Positions 1 through 7,802 of a DNA stretch of 17,136 bases are shown here, in pieces. Position 1 is the stretch's first letter. Each line of letters begins with the position of its first letter. The DNA is from an uncultured Bacteroidia bacterium (GTDB taxonomy: Bacteria > Bacteroidota > Bacteroidia > Bacteroidales > UBA932). The stretch spans positions 1 through 17,136 of the forward strand of contig CADBUS010000034.1 in the NCBI GenBank assembly GCA_902797895.1, given 5' to 3'. The position numbers were made by a program, and so were the translations under genes. The notes below the pieces were generated by a model. The model made no database searches. It saw only the letters and a list, made by a program, of their open reading frames with translations, and was not told where the DNA came from.

Positions 1-1676
1 CTGCTACTGCAAATGAAGTGGTTGCTCCGCAACCCAAAAAGAGGGGGCGTCCAAGGCTTAATGCCAATGTACCAAAGCAGGAGAGCGTGGCACAACCAGA
101 ACCAACCAATATAGTTGAGAGTGAGAATGTTACGGTAGAACAGCCGAGCCAGGAGCAGGAGGGGCAGCAGAGGGAGAGAATTAAGCGTCCGAGAATTCAG
201 CGCACTCCGGCTTTTGTGCCAAAGCAGTCGTTGAGGCCGCAGAAGAATGAGCAGTTGGAGGTATCTCCTATTGCTGAGGTGGAAAAAGAGAATATGGCAG
301 CCGCAGCGGAGCAGCAGGTAAGGCCGGAGGCTCAGCGATTTGATATGCGTGCAGATATGCAACGTGCAGATGCTCAACGCTCCGAGATGCGTTCAGAAAT
401 ACGCTCCGAGATGCAGCGTCCGCAAGAGCATACGCGCTCTGATATGCCTCGCACCGATTATCAGCGTACCGATGCGCCGCGCCAAGAAATGCCGCGCACA
501 GAGCAGCAGCCACAAGAGCCTAAGCAGCAAAAGATTAAGATAGAGTTTGAGGGTGTTGTAAAGGCTTCGGGCGTACTTGAGATTATGCCGGACGGGTATG
601 GCTTTTTGCGCTCCTCAGACTACAACTATCTCAACTCTCCGGACGATATATATGTATCGCAATCGCAGATAAAGCTCTTTGCATTAAAGACCGGAGATAC
701 CGTATTTGGGGAGATTAAGCCGCCTCGCGAGGGAGATAAATATTTTCCGCTTGTAAAGATAGATTCAATAAATGGCCGTGAGCCTGCATTCATAAGAGAC
801 AGAGTTCCATTTGATTTTCTCACTCCACTTTTCCCTGATGAGAAATTCAACCTGTTGGGCAATGGGCATAATAACCTCTCTTGCAGGGTTGTAGAGATGT
901 TCGCTCCAATAGGAAAGGGGCAGAGAGGGCTTATAGTAGCTCAGCCTAAAACAGGTAAAACCGTGCTTCTTAAAGAGATAGCCAATGCTATTGCCGATAA
1001 TCATCCGGAGGTATATCTTATTGTGTTGCTTATCGACGAGCGTCCGGAGGAGGTTACAGATATGGCACGCAGCGTTAAGGCCGAGGTTGTTGCATCTACC
1101 TTTGACGAGCCGGCAGACAGGCACGTAAAGGTTGCAAGCATAGTTTTGGAGAAGGCCAAGAGGCTTGTTGAGTGTGGTCACGATGTTGTTATACTCCTTG
1201 ATTCCATAACTCGCCTTGCGAGAGCCTTTAATACGGTGCAACCTGCAAGCGGCAAGGTACTTAGCGGTGGTGTGGATGCCAATGCTCTGCATAAGCCAAA
1301 GAGATTCTTTGGTGCTGCCAGAAATGTTGAGAATGGCGGCTCGCTTACCATCATTGCAACCGCTCTTACAGAAACAGGCTCCAAGATGGATGATGTTATT
1401 TTTGAGGAGTTTAAGGGTACAGGCAATATGGAGCTTCAGTTAGACCGCAAACTTGCAAACAAGAGGGTATTCCCTGCGGTGGATGTAACATTAAGCTCTA
1501 CCAGAAGGGATGACTTGCTTGTGGATAAGGGAACTTTGAGCCGTATTTGGGTTTTGAGAAACTACCTCTCCGATATGAACAGCGTTGAGGCTATGGAGTT
1601 TATGAAGGGCCGTTTGGAGTCAACCCACTCCAACGAGGAGTTCCTCATCACTATGAACGGAGACGCTTTGCGTTAA
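1..1676 (+). CDS. rho: Transcription termination factor Rho (5' end outside window)
   Basis: Hexameric RNA-dependent ATPase that ends transcription at Rho-dependent sites. The frame is open to the window edge, so the N-terminus is missing; 557 residues are visible and the GTG at 18 is not a credible start. In order: an AT-hook-like KKRGRPRL (nt 36-59), a long disordered Gln/Glu/Arg-rich region to about nt 530 that includes degenerate five-residue repeats, the cold-shock-like RNA-binding domain (nt about 545-775, GYGFLRS and YVSQSQI), then the ATPase core. The P-loop AQPKTGKT lies at nt 939-962, Walker B is VVILLDSITRLAR, and the Q/R-loop region is SGGVDANALHKPKRFFGAARN without obvious loss. 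The large N-terminal insertion is known for Bacteroidota Rho; in Bacteroides thetaiotaomicron such a region has been reported to drive condensate formation. Gene identity is certain; the role of this insertion is inferred. Confidence 0.97.
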   Translation, partial: ATANEVVAPQPKKRGRPRLNANVPKQESVAQPEPTNIVESENVTVEQPSQEQEGQQRERIKRPRIQRTPAFVPKQSLRPQKNEQLEVSPIAEVEKENMAAAAEQQVRPEAQRFDMRADMQRADAQRSEMRSEIRSEMQRPQEHTRSDMPRTDYQRTDAPRQEMPRTEQQPQEPKQQKIKIEFEGVVKASGVLEIMPDGYGFLRSSDYNYLNSPDDIYVSQSQIKLFALKTGDTVFGEIKPPREGDKYFPLVKIDSINGREPAFIRDRVPFDFLTPLFPDEKFNLLGNGHNNLSCRVVEMFAPIGKGQRGLIVAQPKTGKTVLLKEIANAIADNHPEVYLIVLLIDERPEEVTDMARSVKAEVVASTFDEPADRHVKVASIVLEKAKRLVECGHDVVILLDSITRLARAFNTVQPASGKVLSGGVDANALHKPKRFFGAARNVENGGSLTIIATALTETGSKMDDVIFEEFKGTGNMELQLDRKLANKRVFPAVDVTLSSTRRDDLLVDKGTLSRIWVLRNYLSDMNSVEAMEFMKGRLESTHSNEEFLITMNGDALR

Positions 1677-1683
1677 TCGCTTT

Positions 1684-1807
1684 CTTTAACCTCCTTATGG
1701 TAGTATGTGCCAAGCCTCCGGAGGATTAACTATTCGCCGCATCAGCGGCCGGCCCTGAATAGGGCCGCATGCTCCCTTGGGAGCTGCCGTAGGCTGAGGG
1801 GTTAAAG
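1684..1807. other. Hairpin-dense intergenic element after rho
   Basis: An outer pair CTTTAACC (1684-1691) / GGTTAAAG (1800-1807) encloses several self-complementary segments: the palindrome CCTCCGGAGG (1715-1724), CCGC-atca-GCGG (1737-1748), CGGCCCT-gaat-AGGGCCG (1750-1767) and GCTCCC-tt-GGGAGC (1771-1784). AGCCT (1713-1717) can also pair with AGGCT (1791-1795), and CTATTC (1730-1735) with GAATAG (1757-1762), so alternative folds exist. No reading frame of useful length runs through it. It could be the structured 3' end of the rho mRNA, a small RNA, or a decayed repeat; the sequence alone does not decide. Confidence 0.5.
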
Positions 1808-1811
1808 AGGT

Positions 1812-1844
1812 AGTTTAATTGGCTGCAGAGCAGTCAATTAAACT
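1812..1844. terminator. Strong 15-bp hairpin in rho-der intergenic region
   Basis: AGTTTAATTG (1812-1821) pairs with CAATTAAACT (1835-1844); a G.T pair (1822/1834) and CTGC/GCAG continue the stem to a 3-nt loop (1827-1829), 15 pairs in all. No T-run follows on the plus strand, so it is not a textbook intrinsic terminator; it may protect the rho mRNA 3' end or be part of the preceding structured element. Confidence 0.5.
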
Positions 1845-1885
1845 TAAAGTGCGGCGGTTTGTGGGATAGATGCTATGGGATAGAT

Positions 1886-1930
1886 AGAGAAAAAGTAATG
1901 ACCAAATTTTTTGGTCATTACTTTTTCTCT
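1886..1930. terminator. Bidirectional terminator between convergent rho and der
   Basis: A perfect 21-bp inverted repeat (1886-1906 and 1910-1930) with a 3-nt loop. The core stem GTAATGACCAAA / TTTGGTCATTAC is flanked on both strands by CTTTTTCTCT-type pyrimidine tracts, so a stem followed by T-rich RNA is produced in either direction. The right arm contains the der stop codon (1918-1920) and its last codons. Placement between converging genes fits a shared terminator. Confidence 0.8.
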
Positions 1931-3234
1931 TTAAAATAGATATTTACCGGGCAGCCGGTAAAGTTGAAATGCTCTCTTAATCTATTCTCCAAAAAGCGTT
2001 TATATGGCTCCTTTATTTGTTGAGGGTGATTGCAGAAAAAGGCAAAAGAGGGCACCCTTGTGGAGAGTTGGGTTATATACTTTATCTTAATTTCGTTACC
2101 TCTGTAGAGCGGCGGCTGATGAGCCTCAATCTCAGGCATCATAGCATCGTTAAGAGCCTTCCAGTCTATCTTTCTGGTATAGTTCTCATATACCTGCATT
2201 GTATGCTTTAGTACATCAAATATCCTCTGCTTGTTTATTACGGAGGTAAAAATTATAGGCACATCTGTAAAAGGAGCTATCTTCTGAAGAATATCCTTTG
2301 TAAAGTTCTTCATAGTAAGAGTTTCTTTTTCAACCAAATCCCACTTGTTTACAACTATTACGCATCCTTTGCCGTTCTTCTGTATAAGGGAGTAGATATT
2401 CATATCCTGTGCCTGCACACCCTCCGTTGCATCTATCATAAGTATGCATATATCTGAACTCTCTATACTCCTTATGGCTCTCATAACTGAGTAGAACTCA
2501 AGATTTTCTGATACCTTGTTCTTCTTTCTCATTCCGGCTGTATCTACAAGGAGAAAATCGTAGCCGAACTTATTGTATCTTGTTGTTATGGAGTCTCTGG
2601 TTGTACCGGCAAGCGGAGTTACTATGTTTCTCTGCTCTCCAAGCAGGGCGTTTGTAAGAGAGGATTTTCCCACATTCGGCCTCCCTACAATGGTGATTCT
2701 TGGGAGTTTAAGTTCCTGTTCATCTTTCTCCGCAGGATTTACCTTTGCAAGCTCCTCTACAAGGCGGTCCATTAAATCGCCTGTTCCTGAACCGCTTGCA
2801 GAGGCTATGCAGATAGGCTCTCCAAGCCCTAACGAGTTGAATTCGTATGTACCATACATATTGAGTGCAGAGTCCACCTTGTTTACCGCAAGTACAACCG
2901 GCTTGGTAGAACGCCTGAGTATCTTGGCTATAGAGAGATCATAGTCTGTTATACCTGTGCCCACATCGCAAATAAAGAGTATTACATCTGCCTCATCTAT
3001 GGCAGAGAGTACCTGTTTGCGTATCTCGTTCTCAAAAATATCCTCAGAGTTGGTAGTATATCCTCCCGTATCAATTACAGAAAAGAAGTTTCCGCACCAT
3101 TCGCACTTGCCATAGTGGCGGTCTCTTGTAACACCTGCCGTCTCATCCACTATCGCCATCCTCTGCCCAACCATACGGTTGAAGAGTGTAGATTTACCTA
3201 CATTCGGCCTTCCTACTATTGCAACTATTCCCAT
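1918..3234 (-). CDS. der: GTPase Der (EngA), ribosome assembly
   Basis: Tandem-domain GTPase needed for maturation of the 50S ribosomal subunit in the cytoplasm. At 438 residues it is full length. The first G domain shows GRPNVGKST (8-16), DTGG (55-58) and NKVD (118-121); the second shows GRPNVGKSS (184-192), DTAGM (231-235) and NKWD (296-299). A C-terminal KH-like domain follows and ends in a basic tail KEKK. It is the last gene of the engB-prs-nadE-small membrane protein-der operon, starting 4 nt after the preceding stop. Its own 3' end lies inside the 21-bp inverted repeat. No missing residues are seen and the family call is firm. Confidence 0.97.
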   Translation of the reverse strand: MGIVAIVGRPNVGKSTLFNRMVGQRMAIVDETAGVTRDRHYGKCEWCGNFFSVIDTGGYTTNSEDIFENEIRKQVLSAIDEADVILFICDVGTGITDYDLSIAKILRRSTKPVVLAVNKVDSALNMYGTYEFNSLGLGEPICIASASGSGTGDLMDRLVEELAKVNPAEKDEQELKLPRITIVGRPNVGKSSLTNALLGEQRNIVTPLAGTTRDSITTRYNKFGYDFLLVDTAGMRKKNKVSENLEFYSVMRAIRSIESSDICILMIDATEGVQAQDMNIYSLIQKNGKGCVIVVNKWDLVEKETLTMKNFTKDILQKIAPFTDVPIIFTSVINKQRIFDVLKHTMQVYENYTRKIDWKALNDAMMPEIEAHQPPLYRGNEIKIKYITQLSTRVPSFAFFCNHPQQIKEPYKRFLENRLREHFNFTGCPVNIYFKEKK

Positions 3235-3238
3235 ATAT

Positions 3239-3565
3239 TTATCTGTCTACTAAGTTCTTAAAAGCACAATCGGCATTACAGGAGCCACACTCCCCATCCG
3301 GCTGCAATTTTACTTTGCCGCCTTGCTTGCCTTTGGCTGCACTCTGATTGCCCGATGTTATCTTAATATGCTGTGAGCGCCCCCATATTCTCTCATCCTC
3401 CTCCCTCATACAAACTATGCCTCTTTTTCTAAGCTCCTTGCTGTGGCCAACTTCTCCATCCGGAAACCGTCCGTTCTTTCTGAAAATTATGTTAAAGCAG
3501 AGGCCGAATACAGCAAGTCCAACAATAACCACAGAAAGCAATATAACAGTTAGCACACTACTCAT
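3239..3565 (-). CDS. Small single-pass membrane protein with cysteine-rich tail
   Basis: Function unknown. The 108-residue product begins with one hydrophobic segment (about residues 4-28) and then a basic stretch, with FRKNGRFPDGEVG followed by KELRKRGIVC. That middle part resembles, from memory, short membrane proteins annotated in many Bacteroidota without a function. The C-terminus adds CGSCNADC (C93, C96, C100), a spacing that could bind metal or form disulfides. A distant likeness to the small NqrM-type maturation protein (membrane anchor plus Cys motif) is possible but weak, and no Nqr genes are nearby. It sits between nadE (21 nt upstream) and der (4 nt downstream), so it is co-transcribed with both. 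Composition and spacing support a real gene. Confidence 0.8.
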   Translation of the reverse strand: MSSVLTVILLSVVIVGLAVFGLCFNIIFRKNGRFPDGEVGHSKELRKRGIVCMREEDERIWGRSQHIKITSGNQSAAKGKQGGKVKLQPDGECGSCNADCAFKNLVDR

Positions 3566-3586
3566 AACAATCTGCTATTAAGAGTG

Positions 3587-4432
3587 CTACAAAAGGCACT
3601 TCTCTTTATATACAAGCGGTTTTGAGCTTATGTTGAGTATTGGCGGTATCTGATGTATCTTGAATGATGATTTGCCAACAAGCCCTTTTATCCTATCTAC
3701 AAGGGCGGCATCTGCTCCCTCCTCTTTTATCTGCTCAAAGCTCTTTCCTCCCTCGTTGTGCTGATAAAGTATAGGATCCATAAGTTCATACTCCGGCAAA
3801 CTGTCTGTATCTTTCTGATTGCTACGCAGTTCTGCAGACGGTGCCTTTGTGAGTGTGGAGGTAGGAATAATCTCCTGCTCCATATTCACATAGTAGGAGA
3901 GCTCATACACATCGCACTTGTAAACATCTGCAATAACCATTATGGCTCCGGCTAAATCGCCATACAGAGTACCATATCCGGTAGAGAGTTCGCTCTTGTT
4001 GGATGTGTTGAGCAGCAGCGTGTTATACTTGTTGGCGTAGGCCATAAGTATTGTTCCTCTGATTCTGGCCTGCAGATTCTCCTCTGCCACACTCCACTCC
4101 CTTTTATTTGTAAAGACTTTGTCCAAGCTCTTTATAAAGCGGTCATAAATCTCTGATATTGAGACTACATTGTAGCTCATTTTAAGGTTGTCTGCCAAAT
4201 CTACGGCATCTTGTATGGAGTGCAGGGTAGAAAACTCGCTTGGCAGCAGAAGCCCGTGTACATTCTTGCTGCCCAATGCTTTAACCGCAAGGGCTGCCAC
4301 AAGGGCGGAATCTATTCCTCCCGATAGTCCAAGCACCGCCTTACTTATGCCGCAAGATTTGAAATAGCCCTTTATGCCATCTACAAGCCTGTTGTACATC
4401 TGCTCTATGGTGAGCTCTCTATTTATCTGCAT
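3587..4432 (-). CDS. nadE: NH3-dependent NAD+ synthetase
   Basis: Amidates nicotinic acid adenine dinucleotide to NAD+ with ATP and ammonia, the last step of NAD synthesis. At 281 residues it has the synthetase domain only; the N-terminal glutaminase domain of the long NadE form is absent. The ATP pyrophosphatase loop is LSGGIDS (36-42). The conserved stretch TSNKSELSTGYGTLYGDLAG lies at 143-162 and KAPSAELRSNQKD at 196-208, the usual nicotinate-nucleotide/ATP contacts. The ATG at 4432 is 11 nt after the prs stop, so both PRPP formation and NAD synthesis are in one operon, which is metabolically sensible because PRPP feeds NAD synthesis. Confidence 0.95.
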   Translation of the reverse strand: MQINRELTIEQMYNRLVDGIKGYFKSCGISKAVLGLSGGIDSALVAALAVKALGSKNVHGLLLPSEFSTLHSIQDAVDLADNLKMSYNVVSISEIYDRFIKSLDKVFTNKREWSVAEENLQARIRGTILMAYANKYNTLLLNTSNKSELSTGYGTLYGDLAGAIMVIADVYKCDVYELSYYVNMEQEIIPTSTLTKAPSAELRSNQKDTDSLPEYELMDPILYQHNEGGKSFEQIKEEGADAALVDRIKGLVGKSSFKIHQIPPILNISSKPLVYKEKCLL

Positions 4433-4443
4433 ACTCCTGTATT

Positions 4444-5388
4444 TTAGTACATTATGGTGTCTCCAAAAGATTTGTCGCGATAAACCTTATCCAACACATC
4501 TCCAAAGAGCTCCGCCACAGATATGACCTTTATTTTGCTAATATCTGCCCCATCGTGCGGCCTGAGCGGAATAGTATCTGTAACTACAAGCTCCTCAAGC
4601 GGAGAGGCTGCTATGTTTTCGTATGCTGCGCCGGAGAGAACAGGGTGGGTGGCAAGCGCCCTAACGCTTGTAGCACCCTTGTCTATAAGCATCTTGGCAG
4701 CCTTGCAGAGCGTGCCTGCAGTATCCACCATATCATCTACTATAACAATGTTGCGCCCCTCCACATCTCCAATAGCAGTCATAGAGCCAACCACATTGGC
4801 CCTCTCTCTGCTCTTGTGGCATATAATCATCGGACATCCTATTATCCTTGAGTAGGCATTCACCCTCTTGGCACTTCCCATATCGGGAGCGGCAATAGAG
4901 AGATTCTCGAGCTTCAAACTCCTCAGATAAGGGAGGAATATGGAGCTTGCATATATGTGATCTACAGGAAAATCAAAGAAGCCCTGTATCTGATCTGCGT
5001 GCAAATCGGCGGTAAGAACTCTCTCGCAACCGGCGGCGGCCAAAAGGTTGGCCACCAACTTTGCCCCTATGGATACGCGAGGGCGATCTTTGCGGTCTTG
5101 CCTTGCCCAACCAAAGTATGGCATTACAGCCACCACCTTGTAGGCAGATGCTCTTCTTGCAGCATCTATCATAAGCAGCAGCTCCATAAGGTTTTCCATT
5201 GGTGGAAATGTGGAGCATACAATGAATACAGATGCGCCTCTCACGCTCTCAAGATAGATTGGCTGAAACTCGCCATCGCTAAATACTGTTACATCAGACT
5301 TGCCGAGTTCCAAATTGAGCGATTTGGCAATCTTTTCTGCCAAATATTTTGAGTTGCGGGTGGAGAAAATTTTAATAGGATGTTCCAT
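4444..5388 (-). CDS. prs: Ribose-phosphate pyrophosphokinase (PRPP synthetase)
   Basis: Makes PRPP from ribose 5-phosphate and ATP for purine, pyrimidine, His, Trp and NAD synthesis. The 314-residue length is normal for a class I enzyme. The catalytic flexible region carries RQDRKDRPR (96-104), the metal-binding segment is DLHADQIQGFF (128-138), and the PRPP loop VIVDDMVDTAGT lies at about 215-226. KSRER (192-196) matches the flexible-loop basic residues. It is 5 nt downstream of engB and 11 nt upstream of nadE. Nothing unusual is seen. Confidence 0.95.
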   Translation of the reverse strand: MEHPIKIFSTRNSKYLAEKIAKSLNLELGKSDVTVFSDGEFQPIYLESVRGASVFIVCSTFPPMENLMELLLMIDAARRASAYKVVAVMPYFGWARQDRKDRPRVSIGAKLVANLLAAAGCERVLTADLHADQIQGFFDFPVDHIYASSIFLPYLRSLKLENLSIAAPDMGSAKRVNAYSRIIGCPMIICHKSRERANVVGSMTAIGDVEGRNIVIVDDMVDTAGTLCKAAKMLIDKGATSVRALATHPVLSGAAYENIAASPLEELVVTDTIPLRPHDGADISKIKVISVAELFGDVLDKVYRDKSFGDTIMY

Positions 5389-5393
5389 TACGG

Positions 5394-6026
5394 TTATTTA
5401 TTACTGTTTTTATATAAGGTTATCACTTGTTCTATGTAATTGAGTATCTCCTCTTTACCTTGATGGGTGGTTGCCGAGCTCAAAAAAATTGGTGGCAACT
5501 CCTCCCACTGCTTCAGCAGCTCATTTTTAATTTGCGTAAAGTTTTTGCTTATCTCGTTTTTGGAGAGCTTGTCTGCCTTTGTAAGTATTATGGCAAAGGG
5601 AATCTGCGCTCTGCCGAGGCTTGTAATAAACTCAGAATCTATCCTCTGCAAAGGAAGCCTCCCATCTATAAGCACAAAGAGAGTGGCAAGCTGCTCGCTG
5701 GAGTTTATAAACTCGTTGTTCATCTTGGCAAGCTCTGCAATTTGAGTTTTAGAGAGTTTGGCATATCCATAGCCCGGCAAATCTACAAGGTACCAGCTGT
5801 CGTTGATTAAAAAGTGGTTTACCGCTATGGTTTTGCCAGGCGATGAGCTTGTTCTGGCCAACTCGCCCCCCTTGCCCTCTATCGCCGCACCGTGGCAGAG
5901 CATATTTATAAGAGAGGATTTGCCAACATTTGAACGCCCTATAAAGGCAATCTCAGGAGCCTTAAAGAGCGGTTTGCCCTTTAAGGTTGTACTACTGCCC
6001 GCAAAAGATGCCTTCTTGATTTTCAT
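5394..6026 (-). CDS. engB: Ribosome biogenesis GTPase EngB (YihA/YsxC)
   Basis: Circularly unpermuted small GTPase that assists 50S subunit assembly and is often essential. G1 is GRSNVGKSS (30-38), G3 is DLPGYGYAK and G4 is TKAD. The frame is open to an upstream ATG at 6044, but the ATG at 6026 (protein start MKIKKASF, 210 residues) fits the family N-terminus. The upstream ATG would also sit only 2 nt after the -7 box at 6046-6053, about where transcription should begin or before it. This is the first gene of the minus-strand operon and is divergent from xseA. Confidence 0.93.
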   Translation of the reverse strand: MKIKKASFAGSSTTLKGKPLFKAPEIAFIGRSNVGKSSLINMLCHGAAIEGKGGELARTSSSPGKTIAVNHFLINDSWYLVDLPGYGYAKLSKTQIAELAKMNNEFINSSEQLATLFVLIDGRLPLQRIDSEFITSLGRAQIPFAIILTKADKLSKNEISKNFTQIKNELLKQWEELPPIFLSSATTHQGKEEILNYIEQVITLYKNSNK

Positions 6027-6045
6027 CGGTAGATCTCTTAACACG

Positions 6046-6053
6046 CAAAGTTA
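6046..6053 (-). promoter_or_regulatory. -7 box of the engB-prs-nadE-der operon
   Basis: TAACTTTG on the minus strand matches the Bacteroidota -7 consensus TAnnTTTG exactly. Transcription would begin near 6039, about 13 nt before the chosen engB start at 6026. No clear -33 TTTG is present at the usual distance; the upstream stretch is only T-rich. Confidence 0.55.
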
Positions 6054-6163
6054 CTAAAAAATGATTATAATAAAAGAGATTCTTTGTAAGCATCCCCTTT
6101 TTCGGACAGTCTATAAGTTTACTGCAAAGTTTGTGTTTTTGGAGAGGCTACAAAATTTGTTTG

Positions 6164-6171
6164 TACCTTTG
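6164..6171 (+). promoter_or_regulatory. -7 box of the xseA-xseB-ribF-greA operon
   Basis: TACCTTTG is an exact TAnnTTTG match. A TTTG at 6138-6141 lies 22 nt upstream, close to the usual -33 position. The predicted start of transcription is around 6177-6180, only a few bases before the xseA ATG at 6181, so the mRNA may be nearly leaderless. The position of this box also argues against using the in-frame ATG at 6061. Confidence 0.6.
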
Positions 6172-6180
6172 GGGGCTGAA

Positions 6181-7530
6181 ATGGAGGATATTTTTGGAAT
6201 AGATGATAGCGGGCGTGTAAGCCTCTCCCAACTGCTCGGTATGGTGGAGCAGTTAGTGAACGGGAGTTTGGGGGAGAGCTACTACTGGGTGCAGGCGGAG
6301 CTTGCCAATGTGAGCCTTCCCAGAGGGGGCGGACATTGTTATTTGGAACTTGTGGAGACCGATGCTCAGAATAGGACTGTAGCCAAGGTTAGGGCCAATA
6401 TCTGGAGCTCCTATTATGAGAGGATAGAGCGGAGGTTTTTGGCTGAGGCCGGCGGGCAGCTTGCTGTGGGTATGAAGGTGCTGTTGAGAGCAACTGTGCA
6501 GTTCAGCCGCCAATGGGGCTTCTCGCTCAAAGTTGTGGATATAGATCCTACCTACACTCTTGGGGATATGGAGGCGCAAAAGAGGCAGACTTTGCAGCGC
6601 CTTGCAAAAGAGGGGCTTATGGATAGGAACAAGGAGCTCTATGTTCCGGCCTTGCCAAGCCGCCTTGCAATAATCTCCGCAGAGGGGGCGGCAGGTTATG
6701 GAGATTTTATAAAGCATTTGAACGATTCCGGCATACTCTTTAAGTGCCACCTTTACAGCGCACCTATGCAGGGGGCCGATGCTCCAGCCGGCATAGCTGC
6801 CGCCTTTGAGGCTATAAATGAACACTCATCTGATTATGACGTGGTTGTGATGATTCGCGGTGGGGGCAGCAATTTGGATTTGGCCTGCTTTGATGACTAC
6901 CTTATAGCTCGCTCCATAGCGCTTTGCTATCTGCCTGTCATAAGCGGAATAGGCCACGAGAGAGATAACCATATTTGCGATGATGTTGCGGCGGTAAGGG
7001 TTAAGACTCCAACCGGTGCGGCAGACTATCTTATAGAGAGATTTGCAGACCAGGCGGAGCGCGTGAACTCTTTGGAGGAGAGGCTTCTCTCTGCTGCTGC
7101 GGAGTATATTGCTGAGCAGCAGGCGCGTATAGATAACTATTATCTCCGCCTCTCATCTGTACTCCATTACTTTGTATCGCAGAGGGAGAGCGTACTTAAT
7201 GAGTTAAAATTCAGAGTAGCAGGGGCGGCAGTAAGGCGTGTTGAGCAGGCAGATGCCTCCTTGGAGCTAATTAAGATGGGCCTACAAAGAGCTGCTACCA
7301 AGCGTTTTGAGAGCGCAGAGGCCACTTTGGAACTCTTAAAGGCGCGTTTTGAGAGTGCAGATCCCACAAGGGTGTTGGGCAGAGGATATGGAATAGTTAC
7401 ATCACAAGGCGAGAAGATAGGTGGAGTGGCCGCTCTCAGGGAGGGTATGCGTATTAAGCTGATTATGAGTGACGGGCAGGCGGAATTTACTATCGGGGAA
7501 CTAAATATAAAAGAGAATAAGCAAGACTAA
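6181..7530 (+). CDS. xseA: Exonuclease VII large subunit
   Basis: Catalytic subunit of the XseA-XseB single-strand DNA exonuclease used in DNA repair. The chosen start (MEDIFGIDDSG, 449 residues) puts the N-terminal OB-fold DNA-binding domain (YYWVQAELANVS and GHCYLELVE) at the normal place; the frame extends 40 codons further up, but that part looks non-coding and contains the promoter. The catalytic domain shows IRGGGSNLDLACFDDY and GIGHERDNHICDDVAAVRVKTPTGAA. A long helical region follows and the C-terminus has the usual DPTRVLGRGYGIV. It is the first gene of the operon, 2 nt before xseB, its obligate partner. Confidence 0.95.
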   Translation: MEDIFGIDDSGRVSLSQLLGMVEQLVNGSLGESYYWVQAELANVSLPRGGGHCYLELVETDAQNRTVAKVRANIWSSYYERIERRFLAEAGGQLAVGMKVLLRATVQFSRQWGFSLKVVDIDPTYTLGDMEAQKRQTLQRLAKEGLMDRNKELYVPALPSRLAIISAEGAAGYGDFIKHLNDSGILFKCHLYSAPMQGADAPAGIAAAFEAINEHSSDYDVVVMIRGGGSNLDLACFDDYLIARSIALCYLPVISGIGHERDNHICDDVAAVRVKTPTGAADYLIERFADQAERVNSLEERLLSAAAEYIAEQQARIDNYYLRLSSVLHYFVSQRESVLNELKFRVAGAAVRRVEQADASLELIKMGLQRAATKRFESAEATLELLKARFESADPTRVLGRGYGIVTSQGEKIGGVAALREGMRIKLIMSDGQAEFTIGELNIKENKQD

Positions 7531-7532
7531 AT

Positions 7533-7802
7533 ATGGCAAAAGAAAAGGGAAACAACAATGAGCAGCTCACATACGAGAGTGCAGTAGAGGAGCTTAACAC
7601 ATTGGTGGAGAGGGTTGAGGACAAAGAATCCTCTTTTGAGCAGGTGGAGAAAGATGTTAAGCGTGCTATGGAGCTGATAGCATTCTGCAAAAATGAGTTA
7701 AAGGGCTACCGAGAGAGATTTGAGCAGATTCAGGCTCAAAGCAGTGCAGATAATCAAACAGAGAACGGGGCTCAGAATCAAGAAGGTGATTTTCCGTTCT
7801 GA
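7533..7802 (+). CDS. xseB: Exonuclease VII small subunit
   Basis: Accessory helical subunit of exonuclease VII. The 89-residue product has the family core LTYESAVEELNTLVERVEDKE (from about residue 12), in which a coiled-coil pair of helices is predicted, and ends in a polar Gln-rich tail. It follows xseA by 2 nt and its TGA overlaps the ribF ATG by one base (TGATG), so translational coupling is likely. Confidence 0.95.
   Translation: MAKEKGNNNEQLTYESAVEELNTLVERVEDKESSFEQVEKDVKRAMELIAFCKNELKGYRERFEQIQAQSSADNQTENGAQNQEGDFPF

Noticed and set aside
765..1292. 175-codon frame on the minus strand inside rho
   Set aside because: Lies wholly opposite the conserved ATPase core of rho and has no recognisable domain; a shadow frame.
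6061..6180. Upstream extension of xseA from the ATG at 6061
   Set aside because: The extra 40 residues do not resemble the family and the DNA contains the -7 promoter box; the 6181 start aligns with the OB-fold.
6253..6825. 190-codon frame on the minus strand inside xseA
   Set aside because: Antisense to a well-conserved enzyme, Cys/His-rich in a random way, no start context; a shadow frame.
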